DNA of 64,000 bases from Anderseniella sp963759095 (GTDB lineage Bacteria > Pseudomonadota > Alphaproteobacteria > Rhizobiales > Aestuariivirgaceae). The stretch is taken from positions 1 to 64,000 of the forward strand of contig CAVWYF010000011.1 of the NCBI GenBank assembly GCA_963759095.1, in the 5' to 3' direction. Below are positions 61,447 through 64,000 of the stretch, in pieces (position 1 is the stretch's first letter; the number at the start of each line of letters is the position of its first letter). The notes under the pieces were generated by a model that saw only the letters and a program-made list of their open reading frames with translations, ran no database searches and was not told the origin of the DNA. Position numbers and translations under genes: made by a program.

Positions 61447-62616
61447 ATGTTTCGCAAACTGAAATTGACAGCATGCCTGACTGTCGGTCTCGCCATGGCG
61501 GCATTCCCGACAGCGGTGTCCGCAGACGAAATGATTATCGGAACGGCCACCGGACAAACCGGTGGTCTTGCGCCTTATGATGGCCCGGCCATGCAGGGTT
61601 TCCAGATCGCGGTTGACGAGATCAATGCAGCTGGCGGGATCGGCGGCAAGCACAAGATCAAACTGATCTCCAAGGATACCCGGTCCGATGCCGCACAGAC
61701 TTCCATCGTGGCTCAGGAACTGATCGATTCCGGTATCAGCGTTCTGGTGACACCATCTGATGCTGATCCGTCGTTCGCGGCCGCTGCATTGGCAACCGAC
61801 GCCAAGATTCCGGCCTTTTCGCCAGCTGCGTCTTCGCCAACGCTGCCGATGATGGGTGGCGACTACATGTTTGCCAACTTCCCGGGTGATAATGTCCAGG
61901 CGACAGTGTCGGCTGAATGGGCACACAAACAGGGTCTGAAGAATGCCTACGTGCTTTATTCACCGGATACCCAGTACACAACACTTCCGTTGTATTTCTC
62001 GGATGTCTTCAAGAAACTTGGCAACACGGTCGCCGGTGAAGGCACTTACACAATTGGCCAACAGGATTTTTCTGCTGAAGTCACCAAGATCAAGGCGATG
62101 AATCCGCCGGTTGATGTTGTCATGACTGCAGCCTATGAGCCTGATTTCCCGGCCTTCATCCGCCAATTGCGGGCAGCTGGCGTTACTGCACAGGTGATTG
62201 GTAGTGACGGTATCGATTCACCGACCACTTTCTCTCTTGGCGAAGCCGCTGAAGGCGTCGTCTTTTCAACTGCGGGCCATGCAACGCCTGGTAGCGCGCT
62301 TGAGGGTTTCAACAAGAAGTTTGCAGCCAAGTACGGTAAAGAAACCGATACGATCTTTTCAGCCATTGGTTATGACCTGATGAAGGTGATTGAAGCTGGT
62401 GTACTGGCGGCAGACAGCATTGAACCGCAAGCCATTCGTGATGCTGTTGCCAACCTTGAAAACGTCAAGGGGGTCACCAGCATGATTACCTACAAGGGCA
62501 CCACGGGGATGCCGGTTCGCCAGGTCACTTTGATCCGCGTCAAGGATGGCGGACGCGAGCTGGTTGCACAGCCTTCCCCTACAGCTGATCTCGTTCCTGC
62601 TCCGCGGATGCAGTAA
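61447..62616 (+). CDS. ABC importer substrate-binding protein (LivJ/K type)
   Basis: A 389-aa periplasmic binding protein with a Sec signal peptide (residues 1-26, MFRKLKLTACLTVGLAMAAF, ending TAVSA). The family features TGQTGGLAPYDGPAMQGFQI and AVDEINAAGGIGGKHKIKLI are clear. The SPAASSPTLP segment and the MTAAYEPDFPAFIRQLRAAG part correspond to ligand-contact regions in LivJ-like proteins. AGGAGAGG precedes the start. It lies between the LivMG fusion and livF. Confidence 0.93.
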   Translation: MFRKLKLTACLTVGLAMAAFPTAVSADEMIIGTATGQTGGLAPYDGPAMQGFQIAVDEINAAGGIGGKHKIKLISKDTRSDAAQTSIVAQELIDSGISVLVTPSDADPSFAAAALATDAKIPAFSPAASSPTLPMMGGDYMFANFPGDNVQATVSAEWAHKQGLKNAYVLYSPDTQYTTLPLYFSDVFKKLGNTVAGEGTYTIGQQDFSAEVTKIKAMNPPVDVVMTAAYEPDFPAFIRQLRAAGVTAQVIGSDGIDSPTTFSLGEAAEGVVFSTAGHATPGSALEGFNKKFAAKYGKETDTIFSAIGYDLMKVIEAGVLAADSIEPQAIRDAVANLENVKGVTSMITYKGTTGMPVRQVTLIRVKDGGRELVAQPSPTADLVPAPRMQ

Positions 62617-62641
62617 CCAGACGGGCAAGGGCGACGTCGAT

Positions 62642-63358
62642 ATGGCAATCCTGACAGTCGAAGGCCTCCACGTGCACTATGGACCCGTGGAGGCCGTTCG
62701 TGGCGTCTCGCTGAGCATAGAGGACGGCGAAATCGTCGCTTTGCTTGGCGCGAACGGTGCGGGCAAATCATCGACACTGAATGCCATTGTCGGTCTTGTC
62801 CCAACACATCAAGGCCAGGTCGGCTTCAAGGGCGAAAGCCTTGTCGGACTGGCCACTGAACAACTGGTTCGATTAGGGATTACTCTGACTCCAGAGGGTC
62901 GCCGGGTGTTTGGTTCATTGACTGTGGAAGAAAATCTGCTTCTTGGCAGCATGCCTCTGGGAAAGTCCGCTGACCGGCGCAAGCAGAATTTGGAGCGGAT
63001 GTTTGACCTGTTCCCCATCCTCGTGGAACGGCGCCAGCAGGTCGCCGGCACACTCTCTGGGGGCCAGCAACAGATGCTGGCGATTGCCAGATCGCTGATG
63101 TCATCTCCAAAGCTCTTGTTGCTGGATGAACCGTCGCTCGGTCTCGCGCCGCAAATCGTCGATACGATCTTTGATCAAATTGTTGCGCTGCGTGATAGCG
63201 GCATCACCATTTTGCTGGTCGAGCAAAACGTCGCCATGTCGCTGGAAGTTGCCGACAGAGGATATGTAATGGCTGCCGGATCAATCGTGACGTCTGGCAC
63301 GGCAAAAGATCTGGGGTCGTCCCATCTGATTGAACAGGCCTACCTGGGTCACCAATAG
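62642..63358 (+). CDS. livF: ABC importer ATPase (LivF)
   Basis: A 238-aa ATPase. Walker A is LGANGAGKSSTLNAI, signature LSGGQQQMLAIARSLM, Walker B LLLLDEPSLGLAP, switch His replaced by the usual LivF EQN (LLVEQNVAMSLEVADRG). The ATG at 62642 is the family start; the longer frame overlaps the binding-protein gene. Partner of the LivMG fusion. Confidence 0.95.
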   Translation: MAILTVEGLHVHYGPVEAVRGVSLSIEDGEIVALLGANGAGKSSTLNAIVGLVPTHQGQVGFKGESLVGLATEQLVRLGITLTPEGRRVFGSLTVEENLLLGSMPLGKSADRRKQNLERMFDLFPILVERRQQVAGTLSGGQQQMLAIARSLMSSPKLLLLDEPSLGLAPQIVDTIFDQIVALRDSGITILLVEQNVAMSLEVADRGYVMAAGSIVTSGTAKDLGSSHLIEQAYLGHQ

Positions 63359-63377
63359 AAAACTGAAGGAGGCGGCG

Positions 63378-64000
63378 GTGGAAGTATTCATACAACAAAC
63401 GATCAACGCAGTGTCGCTGGGCGGCACCTACGCGCTTTTGGCTCTGGGGCTCGCAATCATTTTCTCGATCATGGGCATGATCAACTTTGCCCATGGCGAG
63501 CTGATGACGATCACTGGCTATTCGTTGATGTATTGTGGCCTGGTCGGCCTGCCATTTGTAATCGCCGCACCGTTTGCAATCCTGATTGCGGTTGTCGCTG
63601 CGCTACTGATGGAGCGCATTGCTTTCAGGCCCGTACGCAACTCATCCGGTGCGACATTGCTGGTCACCAGTTTTGCTGTCGCGGTGATCCTCCAGACCTT
63701 GTTCCAGAATCTGATTTCACCGCGATCGCAAGCCGTTATCCTGCCGGATATGCTGGCCCAATCGGTACACTTCGGCTCACTGTCAATCGGCATCAATCAG
63801 ATCTTGTCGATCACCATAACGCTCGTGATACTCGTCTTGTTGAACTGGTTTCTGCGTCACACAATCCTTGGCATGGCGATGCGTGCAGCAGCAGAAGATT
63901 TTTCCATTACCCGCCTCATGGGTGTACGCGCAAACGCTGTGATCGCGGGCGCATTTGCAATATCGGGAGCGTTGGCCGGAGTTGCCGGTGTTCTTTGGGT
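63378..64000 (+). CDS. livH: ABC importer permease (LivH), partial at window end
   Basis: The first 207 codons of a LivH-like permease, cut by the window end (a full protein has about 290 residues). It starts at a GTG with GAAGGAGG upstream; NAVSLGGTYALLALGLAIIF, the SIMGMINFAHGELMTITGYS motif and RMAMRAAAED-like loop (GMAMRAAAEDFSITRLMGVR) are typical. It is the fourth gene of the importer operon. Confidence 0.93.
   Translation, partial: MEVFIQQTINAVSLGGTYALLALGLAIIFSIMGMINFAHGELMTITGYSLMYCGLVGLPFVIAAPFAILIAVVAALLMERIAFRPVRNSSGATLLVTSFAVAVILQTLFQNLISPRSQAVILPDMLAQSVHFGSLSIGINQILSITITLVILVLLNWFLRHTILGMAMRAAAEDFSITRLMGVRANAVIAGAFAISGALAGVAGVLW

Noticed and set aside
1..64000. CRISPR arrays, phage structural genes, retrons or complete toxin-antitoxin pairs
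   Set aside because: No regularly spaced repeats, cas genes, reverse transcriptase or phage modules were seen; the few small unknown genes do not show a recognisable toxin-antitoxin pattern.

Overview
The window is a chromosomal segment of an alphaproteobacterium, most likely of the order Hyphomicrobiales (Rhizobiales). The main evidence is the gene order rpmH-rnpA-yidC-engB-argB-(HAD phosphatase)-dapD-dapE, followed by a def-fmt-truA block, and the palindromic intergenic repeats typical of that group. The species cannot be named from sequence alone.

Two halves differ in character. Positions 1 to about 24,270 look like an accessory (island-like) region. It is visibly more AT-rich, rich in insertion sequences and broken genes, and ends exactly at the 3' end of a tRNA-Arg(ACG) gene (24277-24353, minus strand). 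It starts with an IS3-family element that has cut off a rimK gene, followed by a RimK-type zinc protease. Next comes a stress block: three universal stress proteins (two UspE-like tandem-domain paralogues and one single UspA type), an APC amino-acid permease, a CaCA-type Na+/Ca2+ antiporter and a LapA-domain protein. Three near-palindromic FNR/FixK-type boxes (5694, 9217, 9874) suggest low-oxygen control. Two almost identical IS21-family elements in opposite orientation (10130-12633 and 21287-23789) bracket an 8.7 kb patchwork. It holds an hsdM fragment, a PilZ protein, non-coding repeats with terminators, small membrane proteins, a secreted protein with four CX6C pairs, an unknown 228-aa protein, a c-type cytochrome, a DUF4399 protein, a YecA/UPF0149 protein, and a Sel1-repeat protein.

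From 24.3 kb on the sequence is core-like. A P1-family peptidase diverges from a gamma-glutamyltransferase lipoprotein. An IS30 element sits between two REP-like palindromes. A leftward operon encodes a TVP38/DedA-type membrane protein, a MerA-like flavoprotein and a histidine kinase. The rpmH to dapE cluster covers ribosome, tRNA processing, membrane insertion, arginine and lysine synthesis. A 403-bp MITE-like element with TA target duplications has split fmt from truA. Then come an aminotransferase, mscL, a 1164-aa hybrid kinase with a sodium/solute-symporter sensor, a NarL-type regulator, an FMN reductase, an SDR enzyme, pirin, a LysR regulator and a photolyase.

The right end is an amine/amino-acid catabolic locus. 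An RpiR regulator, a glutamine-synthetase-family ligase and a class III aminotransferase are read leftward. Diverging from them is a branched-chain-type ABC importer that includes a LivM-LivG fusion, a binding protein, LivF and LivH (cut by the window end). No CRISPR array, prophage or complete defence system was seen. The parts most worth a second look are the repeat-rich IS21-bracketed segment, the putative FNR-controlled stress block, and the MITE inside the def-fmt-truA operon.
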